Shown: positions 24,118-31,928 of the stretch, piece by piece
How the letters are laid out: every line of letters begins with the position of its first letter
Numbering within the stretch: the stretch's first letter is position 1
NCBI GenBank assembly: GCA_900318865.1
Contig: ONMF01000010.1
Location: 1-64,000, forward strand
Direction: 5' to 3'
Source: an uncultured Prevotellaceae bacterium
GTDB taxonomy: Bacteria > Bacteroidota > Bacteroidia > Bacteroidales > Muribaculaceae
Length of the DNA stretch: 64,000 bases
Made by a program: the position numbers and the translations under genes
The notes under the pieces: generated by a model
What the model saw: the letters and a program-made list of their open reading frames with translations, nothing else
What the model was told of the DNA's origin: nothing
Database searches by the model: none

Positions 24118-26349
24118 TTATTTCAACTTCTCAAGGCGCTTGGGGTCGCCCACAATCCACAGCATGTCGCCGGCTTGGAAGGTGAACTCGTTATCGAGGG
24201 GCACAAAATTGTCGCTGCCGCGCTCCACGGCCACCAGCAGTGCCTGGTAGTCCTCGCGCAGATGGGCGCGGTGGAGCATTTTTCCCACCAGCGGCGACTG
24301 CTCGCCGATGGAGAAATGGGTGAAGCGTGTGCCCACCGACCCCGTGCCGGCATCGACAGTGCCTGTGGCCTCCACCAGCGGTAGCAGGGCCATGATTTGC
24401 TCGTCGGTGCCAATCACACCCACCACATCGCCCGGGAAAATGCGCATCTCGCCGCCCGGCACGCGGTGCAGCGTGCCGCCTCGCTGGATGCTCACCACGT
24501 TCACGCCATGGCGCTGCCGCAGGTTGGCATTGCGCAACTTTTCACCCACAAAGGGGCATCCGTAACCCACGGTCATGTAAGCCAGATGAAGGTCGTTCAC
24601 CAGATTGTTGGCTCGCCCGGTGCGCCTGTCCTCGCGCTCGTTGATGTTGCGGATAAACTGGTTCTCGATGCGCTGCATGCGCTTGCGCAGCACCGGCGAC
24701 ATGAGCAGCACCATCACCAGCATCAGCACAATGGTGGCAATGATTGCCGTCAGGGTGGAGTAGGGGCCGTAGAGAATCGACACCATCAGCCCCGACGAGA
24801 CCAGAAAACTGAAGATGCTCATAGCCACCATGGGCACATAGGACACCTTGCCGGCGCTGGCCAGCAACATGTCGCGCTCGTGGCGCTTGATGCTGGGCAT
24901 CATAATGGCGAAGATGAACGGCGCCACGATGGCCAGGGTCACCGCCACACCCGCAAGCCGTCCCCAATGGCCGGGCAGAGCCCGCTCGAGCAGGGGCATG
25001 AGGTAGGTGTGGCTGAGCAACACCAGCGCCACGGTCACCACCGAGTAAATAATCAACCGCACCACATAGCGCTTGACGATGGTCTTCCAGGTGCGGCGCG
25101 TGGCGCTCACCTCCACGGCCTCGGCGTCGCGGCTGTAGCCGTTGAGCAGGCGAGTCCACGACTTGGGCAGCACGCGCACCAGCACGTTGTAGCACGGAAC
25201 GGCACTCTTGATGAAAAAGGGCGTGGTGAAAGTGGTGATCACACTCACCGACACGATGATGGGGTAGATGCTTTCTTGCAGCACGCCCAGCGACATGCCC
25301 AGCGAGGCGATGATGAACGAGAACTCGCCTATCTGCGTCAGGGCAAAGCCGCTTTCCACCGCCAGCTTCAGCGGCTGGCCGGCGGCCAGCATGCCCGTTG
25401 TGCCAAACACAATCATGCCCACTATCACCACCGCCGACAGCAGCGCAATCGTGCCGGCGTATTGCCAGATGACTGCAGGGTCCACCATCATGCCCACCGA
25501 GATGAAAAACACCGCTCCGAACAAGTCCTTGATGGGACCCACCAGGCGCTCGATGCGCTCGGCCTCCACCGTGCCGGCCAGGATGGAGCCCATCACAAAG
25601 GCTCCCAGAGCCAGCGAGAAGCCCGACGCCACACTGAACACCGCCATGAGGAAGCACAGGCCCATGGACAGGATGAGCATGGTCTCGTCGGTGATGATGC
25701 GCTTGAAGCGCTTGAATACCGTGGGCAGCACAAACGCTCCCACCGTGAACCATGTGATGAGGAAAAACGACAACTTCAGGATGGAGCGCACCATTTCATC
25801 GCTTTTCACCGTCTTGTTGATGGCGATGGACGACAGCACCACCATCAGCACCACGGCAAAGAGGTCTTCCACGATGAGCACGGCAAACGTCATGGGTACA
25901 AAGCGCCGCTGCCGCATGTTCAGGTCGGTGAGCGCTTTCAGGATGATGGTGGTGGACGACATGGATATCATGCCTCCCAGAAACAGGCTGTCGACGGCGG
26001 CAAAGTCCAGATATTCGCCCACCATCACGCCTAGTCCCATCATGCCGAAGACGATAATCAGCGCCGTGAGCACCGCCGAGCCTCCCACACCCAGCAATTT
26101 CTTGAAACTGAACTCCAGCCCCAGCGAGAACAGCAACACGATGATGCCTATCTGGGCCCAGAACTCGATGTTGGCCTCGCCGGCCACCGAAGGGAACAGC
26201 GAGAAGTGCGGGCTGGCGATGAAGCCTGCCACGATGTAGCCCAGCACCACCGGCTGCTTGAGTTTTTTGAACACCACGGTGGCCACCGCTCCCAGCACCA
26301 GTATCAGCGCCAGGTCGTTAATCAGGCTTTCTATGCTCACAGTTTCCAT
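24118..26349 (-). CDS. CPA2 family cation:proton antiporter with two TrkA-C domains
   Basis: 743 residues from ATG 26349 (METVSIESLINDLALI); the longer frame upstream has no hydrophobic start. Residues 8-385 form a Kef-type Na+/H+ exchanger domain with GYIVAGFIASPH, GLEFSFKKLLGVGG and the FAVLIVEDLFAVV block carrying the ion-binding acidic residue. A second membrane region (about 430-590) follows, then two TrkA-C/RCK_C domains (from about 620 and 690). It probably exchanges K+ or Na+ for H+ at the inner membrane under ligand control. No KefF-type partner is nearby. Confidence 0.9.
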   Translation of the reverse strand: METVSIESLINDLALILVLGAVATVVFKKLKQPVVLGYIVAGFIASPHFSLFPSVAGEANIEFWAQIGIIVLLFSLGLEFSFKKLLGVGGSAVLTALIIVFGMMGLGVMVGEYLDFAAVDSLFLGGMISMSSTTIILKALTDLNMRQRRFVPMTFAVLIVEDLFAVVLMVVLSSIAINKTVKSDEMVRSILKLSFFLITWFTVGAFVLPTVFKRFKRIITDETMLILSMGLCFLMAVFSVASGFSLALGAFVMGSILAGTVEAERIERLVGPIKDLFGAVFFISVGMMVDPAVIWQYAGTIALLSAVVIVGMIVFGTTGMLAAGQPLKLAVESGFALTQIGEFSFIIASLGMSLGVLQESIYPIIVSVSVITTFTTPFFIKSAVPCYNVLVRVLPKSWTRLLNGYSRDAEAVEVSATRRTWKTIVKRYVVRLIIYSVVTVALVLLSHTYLMPLLERALPGHWGRLAGVAVTLAIVAPFIFAIMMPSIKRHERDMLLASAGKVSYVPMVAMSIFSFLVSSGLMVSILYGPYSTLTAIIATIVLMLVMVLLMSPVLRKRMQRIENQFIRNINEREDRRTGRANNLVNDLHLAYMTVGYGCPFVGEKLRNANLRQRHGVNVVSIQRGGTLHRVPGGEMRIFPGDVVGVIGTDEQIMALLPLVEATGTVDAGTGSVGTRFTHFSIGEQSPLVGKMLHRAHLREDYQALLVAVERGSDNFVPLDNEFTFQAGDMLWIVGDPKRLEKLK

Positions 26350-26392
26350 GTGCGTGAAAATGTTGCTATTCAGGATCGATTTTTCTAAGTGG

Positions 26393-26400
26393 CAAAGGTA
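26393..26400 (-). promoter_or_regulatory. -7 element for the antiporter gene
   Basis: TACCTTTG on the minus strand, a full -7 match, 43 bp upstream of the ATG. No clear -33 box at the right distance. Confidence 0.5.
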
Positions 26401-26403
26401 CAA

Positions 26404-26621
26404 TTTTTTTCAATGCCGTGATGCCGACTCTACGATTTTTTGAGTAAAGCACTTGATTAATTCAAAAAATACGATTAAATTTGTAAATTCTTGAATCAGT
26501 CTCTAATAATTGTACTATATAAGCTGCGCTTGTTCGGCAACTCTTATGCCATGGACGATGTTAATCCGCTCCACACCACCGGGAGCCTGTCAATCATCGA
26601 GCGAGCTGGCTCACGGGTGGC
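26404..26621. other. Gene-free stretch before the dockerin remnant
   Basis: The first half is AT-rich (26430-26520) and I see no promoter with both boxes. From about 26549 a frame DVNPLHTTGS could be a decayed first dockerin half, but it is interrupted by a stop before 26622. Confidence 0.35.
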
Positions 26622-26720
26622 GTGAACGGCGATGGTGAAGTGGGTGTGGCCGGCATCACAGCCCTGGTCAACCGCTGCTCGAGGAGAATTGATTATCAAT
26701 ACTTATTATTTAACAAATAA
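26622..26720 (+). pseudogene. Remnant of a dockerin-type tail
   Basis: The frame reads VNGDGEVGVAGITALVNR and continues to a stop at 26718-26720. This is one half of the type-I dockerin calcium loop and helix (usual form D-x-N-x-D-G-x-V-N-x-x-D-x-x-x-L) that ends many Bacteroidales secreted proteins. Two usual acidic or polar positions are replaced by Gly, and no start codon or upstream domain exists, so it is a fossil 3' end. It lies 14 bp upstream of the next lipoprotein gene. Confidence 0.55.
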
Positions 26721-26734
26721 AAAAGCAACACAAG

Positions 26735-27352
26735 ATGAAACACTTCAAATCACTGATGGTCGTGACCGTCATGTCACTGGCCACCATGCTCTTGACAGGA
26801 GCATGCGACGAAACCAAAACCATCAGCCCCTCGCAGCTCGACGGCGTGTGGACTGGCGGCAAAGTGCCCGGACAGTCGGGCGACCTGCTCATGACCTTCA
26901 TGTTTGATCCCGATGAAACCGACAGTCTCAAGGGCGTCTTCGGCATCTGGTACGAGGGCCAGTGGACCGACACCGATGAGGACGACACCGAGTTCACCGT
27001 CAATTTCAGAGTGAGCGACAAGGGCACCTATGAGCTGAACGGCAACGACATCACGCTGCATTACCAGCCCGATTCCACCGGCGTGCAGATTGACCCCGAC
27101 GATGTGCTGAAGCACGCCCGCAATGTGGCGGCCAAGGACCCGAAGGTGAATGTCGAGGAAAAGGCTGAGGAATTCGGACAGTTCTTCACCTCGTTCATCG
27201 GCGACACATTCAAAGAAATGTTCTCGGGTCGTAACACCAAGCAAGAGAACGAGCACACCCTGGCCATCGTGGGCGACAAACTCACTGTCACCACCGGCGA
27301 CGTGAACACACTCACCTTCACCCGCCTCGACACGAGCGATGCCGAAGAGTGA
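26735..27352 (+). CDS. Lipoprotein of unknown function
   Basis: 205 residues. [24 protein letters not shown] is split by a lipobox LTGAC with the lipidated Cys near residue 24. Residues 35-120 alternate polar and hydrophobic positions ([36 protein letters not shown]), suggesting a small lipocalin-like or DUF4923/DUF5004-like beta-barrel. A charged helical stretch (about 130-165) precedes a last beta block. I do not recognise a specific family. No clear promoter box is seen upstream; a strong terminator follows. Confidence 0.65.
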   Translation: MKHFKSLMVVTVMSLATMLLTGACDETKTISPSQLDGVWTGGKVPGQSGDLLMTFMFDPDETDSLKGVFGIWYEGQWTDTDEDDTEFTVNFRVSDKGTYELNGNDITLHYQPDSTGVQIDPDDVLKHARNVAAKDPKVNVEEKAEEFGQFFTSFIGDTFKEMFSGRNTKQENEHTLAIVGDKLTVTTGDVNTLTFTRLDTSDAEE

Positions 27353-27384
27353 GCCACCGCCGTTTTTACAAATAGAACAATGGC

Positions 27385-27424
27385 AAAGCGGGAATCGGGG
27401 GGATTGCGCCTCGATTCCCGCTTT
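27385..27424 (+). terminator. Rho-independent terminator
   Basis: AAAGCGGGAATCG (27385-27397) pairs perfectly with CGATTCCCGCTTT (27412-27424); 13-bp stem, 14-nt loop. Confidence 0.9.
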
Positions 27425-27473
27425 CAGATGCGCAAAAATTGGGAAAAATGAGGCTATTGTTCATAAATTGTCG

Positions 27474-27481
27474 TACCTTTG
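27474..27481 (+). promoter_or_regulatory. -7 element of the que operon
   Basis: TACCTTTG, full -7 match, 28 bp before the queF ATG. The closest -33-like ATTG is only 14 bp away. The leader is too short for a preQ1 riboswitch. Confidence 0.5.
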
Positions 27482-27509
27482 CAGCCTGATAACAAAAAGT
27501 AGTGATTTT

Positions 27510-28004
27510 ATGCCAAGAGACAGTAAACAACTCGAGGGCGTGACCCTGCTGGGCAACCAGGGCACCAAGTATGTGTTTGACTACTCACCACATCTGCTTG
27601 AAGCCTTCGAAAACGTGCACCCCGACAACGAATACCTGGTGACACTCGATTGCCCTGAGTTCACCTCGCTATGCCCCAAGACGGGCCAGCCCGATTTTGG
27701 ACGCATCATCATCAAGTACATCCCCCGTCACCGCATGGTGGAGAGCAAAAGCTTGAAGCTGTATCTGTTCAGCTTCCGTAACCGTGGAGACTTTCATGAG
27801 GACTGTGTGAACATCATCATGAAGGACCTCGTCAGGCTCATGGACCCCAAGTATCTGGAGGTGGTGGGTTATTTTGCGCCGCGTGGGGGCATTTCCATCA
27901 AGCCGTTTGCCAATTATGGCGATGCCGAGCATCAGGATATGGTGCGGCAGCGCTTGCTGGCCAGTTTTGACAATAACAACGAATCATGGCACGTGACGCA
28001 GTGA
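27510..28004 (+). CDS. queF: NADPH-dependent 7-cyano-7-deazaguanine reductase
   Basis: 164 residues from ATG 27510 ([15 protein letters not shown]). QueF signatures are present: [14 protein letters not shown] with the nucleophilic Cys near residue 55, the [20 protein letters not shown] block that binds NADPH and substrate, and [11 protein letters not shown]. It reduces preQ0 to preQ1, the base that TGT inserts into tRNA. This is the short single-domain (YkvM-like) form. First gene of queF-queC-queD-queE; queC starts 19 bp before its stop. Confidence 0.95.
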   Translation: MPRDSKQLEGVTLLGNQGTKYVFDYSPHLLEAFENVHPDNEYLVTLDCPEFTSLCPKTGQPDFGRIIIKYIPRHRMVESKSLKLYLFSFRNRGDFHEDCVNIIMKDLVRLMDPKYLEVVGYFAPRGGISIKPFANYGDAEHQDMVRQRLLASFDNNNESWHVTQ

Positions 28005-28648
28005 TAGTGGTGTCGGGCGGAATGGACTCCACCACGATGCTTTATGAGTACCGCAGCGAGATAGCGCTGGCCATCACCTTCGACTACGGCTCCACGCAAA
28101 ACGCGCGCGAGCGGGAGTTTGCCATCCTGCATTGCCGCCGGCTGGGCATAGAGCACTTGATTATTCCGCTGGACTTCATGCACCGCTATTTCAAGAGTGC
28201 GCTGCTTCAAGGCCCGGAGGCCATCCCCGACGGGCATTATGCCGATGACAACATGCGGGCCACGGTGGTTCCTTTCAGAAACGGCATCATGCTGGCCATT
28301 GCATGCGGCATAGCCGAGAGCCGGGGGCTGCGGCGCGTCATGATAGCCAACCACAGTGGCGACCACACGATTTATCCCGACTGCAGGCCGGAGTTTGTGG
28401 ATGCCATGAGCTCGGCCATGAGCGCCGGAACCTACGAGGGCGTGACGGTGTGGGCTCCTTACACCGGCATCTCCAAGGCCGATATCGCTCGCCGTGGAGC
28501 GGCGCTGGGGCTGGACTACAGCCTCACCTACTCGTGTTACAAGGGCGGCGAGCGGCACTGCGGCACCTGCGGCACCTGCGTGGAGCGCCGCGAGGCATTG
28601 GCCGGGGCGGGCGTAGCCGACCCCACGCCCTACGAGAATGAAGAATAA
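27986..28648 (+). CDS. queC: 7-cyano-7-deazaguanine synthase
   Basis: 220 residues. The PP-loop SGGMDSTT (10-17) binds ATP, and a C-terminal zinc site is formed by [15 protein letters not shown]. It converts 7-carboxy-7-deazaguanine to preQ0 with ammonia and ATP. The ATG lies inside queF (19-bp overlap), pointing to translational coupling. Confidence 0.96.
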   Translation: MARDAVIVVSGGMDSTTMLYEYRSEIALAITFDYGSTQNAREREFAILHCRRLGIEHLIIPLDFMHRYFKSALLQGPEAIPDGHYADDNMRATVVPFRNGIMLAIACGIAESRGLRRVMIANHSGDHTIYPDCRPEFVDAMSSAMSAGTYEGVTVWAPYTGISKADIARRGAALGLDYSLTYSCYKGGERHCGTCGTCVERREALAGAGVADPTPYENEE

Positions 28649-28679
28649 ACAGTCGTTTCAATGAAAAGAGGATAAACGC

Positions 28680-29024
28680 ATGTATTACGTCAAGAAAACC
28701 TTGGAAATATCATCGTGCCACCAGTTGTTTCTGGACTATGAGAGCAAGTGCGAGAACTTGCACGGGCACAACTGGATGATCAATGTGTACTGCCGGAGCC
28801 GCGAGCTCGACAGCAATGGCATGGTGTGTGATTTCACCGAAATTAAGCGCCTGATTCACGGCCGCATCGATCACCTCAACCTCAACGAGGTGCTGCCGTT
28901 TAATCCCACGGCCGAGAACATTGCTCGCTGGATAGTGGACACCGTGCCTTGTTGCTACAAGGCTGAGGTGTGGGAGTCGCGCGACAATATGGCTTGCTAC
29001 GAGCGCGACGATGTGGAAGATTAA
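28680..29024 (+). CDS. queD: 6-carboxy-5,6,7,8-tetrahydropterin synthase
   Basis: 114 residues. The zinc ligands are His14 (SSCHQLF) and His29/His31 (LHGHNW), with the catalytic Cys in SKCENLHGH. DHLNLNE and PTAENIARWI are conserved QueD blocks. It converts dihydroneopterin triphosphate to carboxytetrahydropterin, the first step specific to the queuosine pathway. It starts 31 bp after queC and overlaps queE by 14 bp. Confidence 0.95.
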   Translation: MYYVKKTLEISSCHQLFLDYESKCENLHGHNWMINVYCRSRELDSNGMVCDFTEIKRLIHGRIDHLNLNEVLPFNPTAENIARWIVDTVPCCYKAEVWESRDNMACYERDDVED

Positions 29025-29601
29025 CGAGATATTTTATTCCCTGCAGGGCGAGGGACGCAACACCGGCGTGCCGGCTGTGTTCGTGCGCATGAGCGGATGC
29101 AACCTGCATTGCAACTTTTGCGACACGGCCCACACAGCGGGGCGCATGATGTCGCTGCCCGAAATCATCGCTGCCGTGAATGCCTATCCCGTGGCACCGC
29201 TCGTAGTGCTCACAGGCGGAGAGCCGTCGCTTTTCATCAATGATGAGTTTGTGACGGCGCTCAAGACGATGACCGGCAAGCGCATTGCCATCGAAACCAA
29301 TGGCACACGCCCGCTGCCCGCTGGCCTCGACTGGGTGACACTCTCGCCCAAGACGGGTGTCGACGGTGGCGATGTCGAGCCGCTGGCACTCAACTGCTGT
29401 GATGAGCTGAAAGTGGTGTATGTGGGGCAGGATTTGACTCTTTACGAGCACATCAAGGCTCCCTTCCGTTATCTGCAGCCCTGCTGGGTGAGTGATGCGG
29501 TCCAGTGCCGCAAAAACACGCAGGACTGCGTCAATGCAGTCCTGCAAAATCCAGGGTGGCGCCTGTCGTTGCAGACGCACCGCATTCTCCACATCCGATA
29601 G
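29011..29601 (+). CDS. queE: 7-carboxy-7-deazaguanine synthase, radical SAM
   Basis: 196 residues. The radical-SAM cluster is CNLHCNFC (C-x3-C-x2-C), preceded by SLQGEGRNTGVPAVFVRMSG, with the SAM-binding LTGGEPSL following. It contracts the pterin ring to CDG. The last block WRLSLQTHRILHIR is the normal QueE end, so the gene is complete. A perfect 10-bp hairpin (29520-29529 with 29536-29545) is embedded in the coding sequence near codon 173. No folE (GTP cyclohydrolase) is in the cluster, so its product must come from elsewhere in the genome. Confidence 0.94.
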   Translation: MWKINEIFYSLQGEGRNTGVPAVFVRMSGCNLHCNFCDTAHTAGRMMSLPEIIAAVNAYPVAPLVVLTGGEPSLFINDEFVTALKTMTGKRIAIETNGTRPLPAGLDWVTLSPKTGVDGGDVEPLALNCCDELKVVYVGQDLTLYEHIKAPFRYLQPCWVSDAVQCRKNTQDCVNAVLQNPGWRLSLQTHRILHIR

Positions 29602-29628
29602 CCGCGCGAGGCAGAGAGAGGGCTTCGT

Positions 29629-31149
29629 CTACCGCTTGTTGCGCGGCATGGGGCGTGCATCGGCTTTGTTCATGTAAAACATGAGGGTCACCACACCTTT
29701 GTCATAGCCCGTCGACACTGCTGTGCCGGCATCGCTGACGAAGACGCCGTCGTGGTCCAGGATGAAACCACGTGTTCCCATGGCTCCCATGATTTTATTC
29801 ACCACGATTTGCTCGGTGCTGGGTGCGCAGTGACTCACATTGAGCACAATGGCCACGCTCTTAACGCGGGCATCGAGATTGAACGATGCCGCAGCGCTGT
29901 CGGCCGCGGCAGTGGCCACTTCCCGGTCGAAGAAATACTGAATCGTGTAGGGACCTTGTGGCAACACAAGCATCTCACGGCCAACGTATGGCGTGGGGTC
30001 TCCGCCCACCAGGCTGTTCATGTCCATCAATGTGGTTCCGGGTGCGGCGCCGCAGCATCCGCCCGGGCCGAAGAGCGACAGATAGGAGGCTACCGCCAGG
30101 TCGACATCGATGAAACCGCGGGTGGCATAGACGCTCTCGACAGTGCCATGAACATGGGCAAACTTCACATCGCCCACCGGCCGCCCCGACCGGTCCACCA
30201 GATGGCCGATGGTGTCGTCGAGCGCGATGTAACGGTCGGCGGTGAGGTCAATTAAGCGGTCGTGTTCAGGCTTGATGAGCACCTGGTTGTTGTGGTCCAC
30301 AAGTCCCATCTTGCCGTTCTTTGCCACAATGAAGTAGCCGGCCGGCGTGCGGGAGAAATCCTGGTATCCAGCCGAATCCACCGCCTCGTGGTTGCCGTTG
30401 GGGTTGGGCACCTCGTTGCCTTTTCCGTCAAGGCACACGATGGTGTCGCCCTTCACGACAGGCAGCACGCCGTTCATGTAGCTGGGCTGAATCACACGGT
30501 ACTGCGTGTTCACCATGTTGAACAGCGAGCGCCCCGTTTTGTCAATCACGCCGAAGGTGACCACCGAGTCGCTGGGCTGAGCGGCATCCACCACCACAGC
30601 TTTCTCGCCGTCAAGGAAGGGGTTGACGCTGGCGTAGCGGGCAGCAATCACGGTGTCGCCCTTCTCATCGAGAAATCCCCACAGGCCCCGGTCGTTCTGG
30701 AATGCCGCCATGCCACCCACATACATGGAGCATTGCTGCACCTCCTTGGGCAACTCGCACACCACGCGGCACTGCTTGTCGATGACGCACAGTGGCGCGC
30801 CCTGCTTGCTGGCGATGGCCAGTCCATTGGTGCCGAACGACGTGACGCTGACAAACGGCTCGGCGTTGACTGCGTGCTGCGGGTCGGAAACCGAGTAGAA
30901 GTCGTAGCGGCCATCGGTGCGGACGATGTAGTACATGCCGTCGACCACAGCCGACGGCACCGCGTCGTAGGCATCCTTGACGACCAGTTGCCCGGTCTCG
31001 ACATCCAGGATGCTCCAGCGTGCCGAACCCGGCAGCTGGACGGGCAGATAATGGGTGGGGTAGGGATAGTTGTTCTCTTGGCTGCCGCACGATGCCAGCA
31101 AGGCCACCATGCACAGGCATGCCACAAAGGTGTTAATACTTCGATTCAT
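29629..31149 (-). CDS. WG-repeat-containing lipoprotein
   Basis: 506 residues. The leader ends in LLASC (lipidated Cys near residue 21). Several WG-type repeats are visible, e.g. GLWGFLDEKGDTVIAARYAS, FGVIDKTGRSLF and GKMGLVDHNNQVLIKPEHDR; these 20-30 residue beta-units make a propeller-like surface domain. After residue 340 a different region (about 345-490) with PGGCCGAAPG has no known match to me. It probably sits on a membrane face; the function of WG repeats is unknown. Convergent with queE, 27 bp apart. Confidence 0.8.
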   Translation of the reverse strand: MNRSINTFVACLCMVALLASCGSQENNYPYPTHYLPVQLPGSARWSILDVETGQLVVKDAYDAVPSAVVDGMYYIVRTDGRYDFYSVSDPQHAVNAEPFVSVTSFGTNGLAIASKQGAPLCVIDKQCRVVCELPKEVQQCSMYVGGMAAFQNDRGLWGFLDEKGDTVIAARYASVNPFLDGEKAVVVDAAQPSDSVVTFGVIDKTGRSLFNMVNTQYRVIQPSYMNGVLPVVKGDTIVCLDGKGNEVPNPNGNHEAVDSAGYQDFSRTPAGYFIVAKNGKMGLVDHNNQVLIKPEHDRLIDLTADRYIALDDTIGHLVDRSGRPVGDVKFAHVHGTVESVYATRGFIDVDLAVASYLSLFGPGGCCGAAPGTTLMDMNSLVGGDPTPYVGREMLVLPQGPYTIQYFFDREVATAAADSAAASFNLDARVKSVAIVLNVSHCAPSTEQIVVNKIMGAMGTRGFILDHDGVFVSDAGTAVSTGYDKGVVTLMFYMNKADARPMPRNKR

Positions 31150-31173
31150 CGTCAGTTTTTTTAATTACTGACG

Positions 31174-31181
31174 CAAAAGTA
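31174..31181 (-). promoter_or_regulatory. -7 element of the WG lipoprotein gene
   Basis: TACTTTTG on the minus strand, a full -7 match, 24 bp before the ATG; no clear -33. A 7-bp inverted repeat (CGTCAGT/ACTGACG, 31150-31173) lies right at the expected transcript start. Confidence 0.5.
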
Positions 31182-31215
31182 CAAAAAAACACCCACATAC
31201 AGGCACACAGCCTCA

Positions 31216-31587
31216 TCAATTGTCAATAATTGTGCGGCCGAAGGGCGTGAGGGCGATGTGAGCCATCTTCATGTGCTGCTTGCCGAACGGGGCCCCGATG
31301 ATGGTGATGTAGAACAGCAGGCCGAAAAACCAGTGGGTGAGAGCAATCCAGATGCCTCCCACGAAAAACCAGATCAAGTTCATCACCGTGTTCAGGCAGC
31401 CGCTCGTGGGCTTGCGAATCACCTTTTTGCCAAACGGCCACAGGCACAGCACTCCCAATTTCATCGACTGCAGCCCGAAGGGGATGCCGATGATGGTAAT
31501 CATCATGGCCAGCCCGCCCAGAAAATACTCCACGGCGGTCAAGATGCCTCCAAAAATCATCCAAATAATGTTACCCAGCAATTTCAT
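31216..31587 (-). CDS. yccF: YccF domain (DUF307) inner-membrane protein
   Basis: 123 residues made of two similar halves, each with a membrane helix pair and a glycine/proline-rich block: TIIGIPFGLQSMKLG in the first and TIIGAPFGKQHMKMA in the second, as in YccF. Its role is unknown; the family sits in the inner membrane of many bacteria. The second half ends ALTPFGRTI, also conserved. It has no clear operon partner. Confidence 0.9.
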   Translation of the reverse strand: MKLLGNIIWMIFGGILTAVEYFLGGLAMMITIIGIPFGLQSMKLGVLCLWPFGKKVIRKPTSGCLNTVMNLIWFFVGGIWIALTHWFFGLLFYITIIGAPFGKQHMKMAHIALTPFGRTIIDN

Positions 31588-31711
31588 CTCACTTATAGTT
31601 TAGAATTTAGCAAATTCATTGCAACATTCATGCCAAAAATCTCATCAACCGAATTCTTGGAGAGGCCGAGCGCCGGCCATCATGCTCGGCGATAAAAAAC
31701 AGCCAAAAAAA
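31588..31711. other. Short spacer upstream of the exopolysaccharide promoter
   Basis: AT-rich start, then mixed sequence; I see no gene and no full promoter for yccF on the minus strand. Confidence 0.4.
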
Positions 31712-31742
31712 ATTGCCAATTTTCAATAATGTATTACCTTTG
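31712..31742 (+). promoter_or_regulatory. Promoter of the exopolysaccharide operon
   Basis: ATTG (31712-31715), 19-bp spacer, TACCTTTG (31735-31742). It is the only strong plus-strand promoter seen before the 22-kb gene run, 187 bp before the flippase ATG. No UpxY-type antiterminator gene follows. Confidence 0.75.
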
Positions 31743-31775
31743 TGAAAGATTTCATTAACGGCTGAAAGGTCAGAG

Positions 31776-31919
31776 ATGAATAAGTATTCACAGGCCGCAT
31801 CAAGCCTGGGCTCGCGCGCTACTGCGACAGTGCGCCGCACCCACGCCATGCGTCCGGTCAGTTATCCTTATGGCCACTGGGACCATCGTTCCGGTGACCC
31901 TTGTCACATTCAGAATTAA
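31776..31919 (+). CDS. Possible 47-residue leader peptide of the exopolysaccharide operon
   Basis: An ATG frame of 47 codons (MNKYSQAASSLGSRATATVR onward) lies between the promoter and the flippase gene, ending 9 bp before the flippase ATG. It is rich in Arg, Ser and His and has no membrane segment or signal peptide. It may be translated and couple to the flippase gene, or be chance. I know no related family. Confidence 0.3.
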   Translation: MNKYSQAASSLGSRATATVRRTHAMRPVSYPYGHWDHRSGDPCHIQN

Positions 31920-31928
31920 CCCCACGGG

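Noticed and set aside
27425..27509. preQ1 riboswitch before queF
   Set aside because: From the likely start (about 27488) only some 20 nt precede the ATG, too few for the aptamer, and I see no preQ1-I or preQ1-II pattern.
31743..31928. UpxY/NusG-like regulator gene before the exopolysaccharide operon
   Set aside because: There is too little room and no NusG motif; only the 47-codon frame exists.
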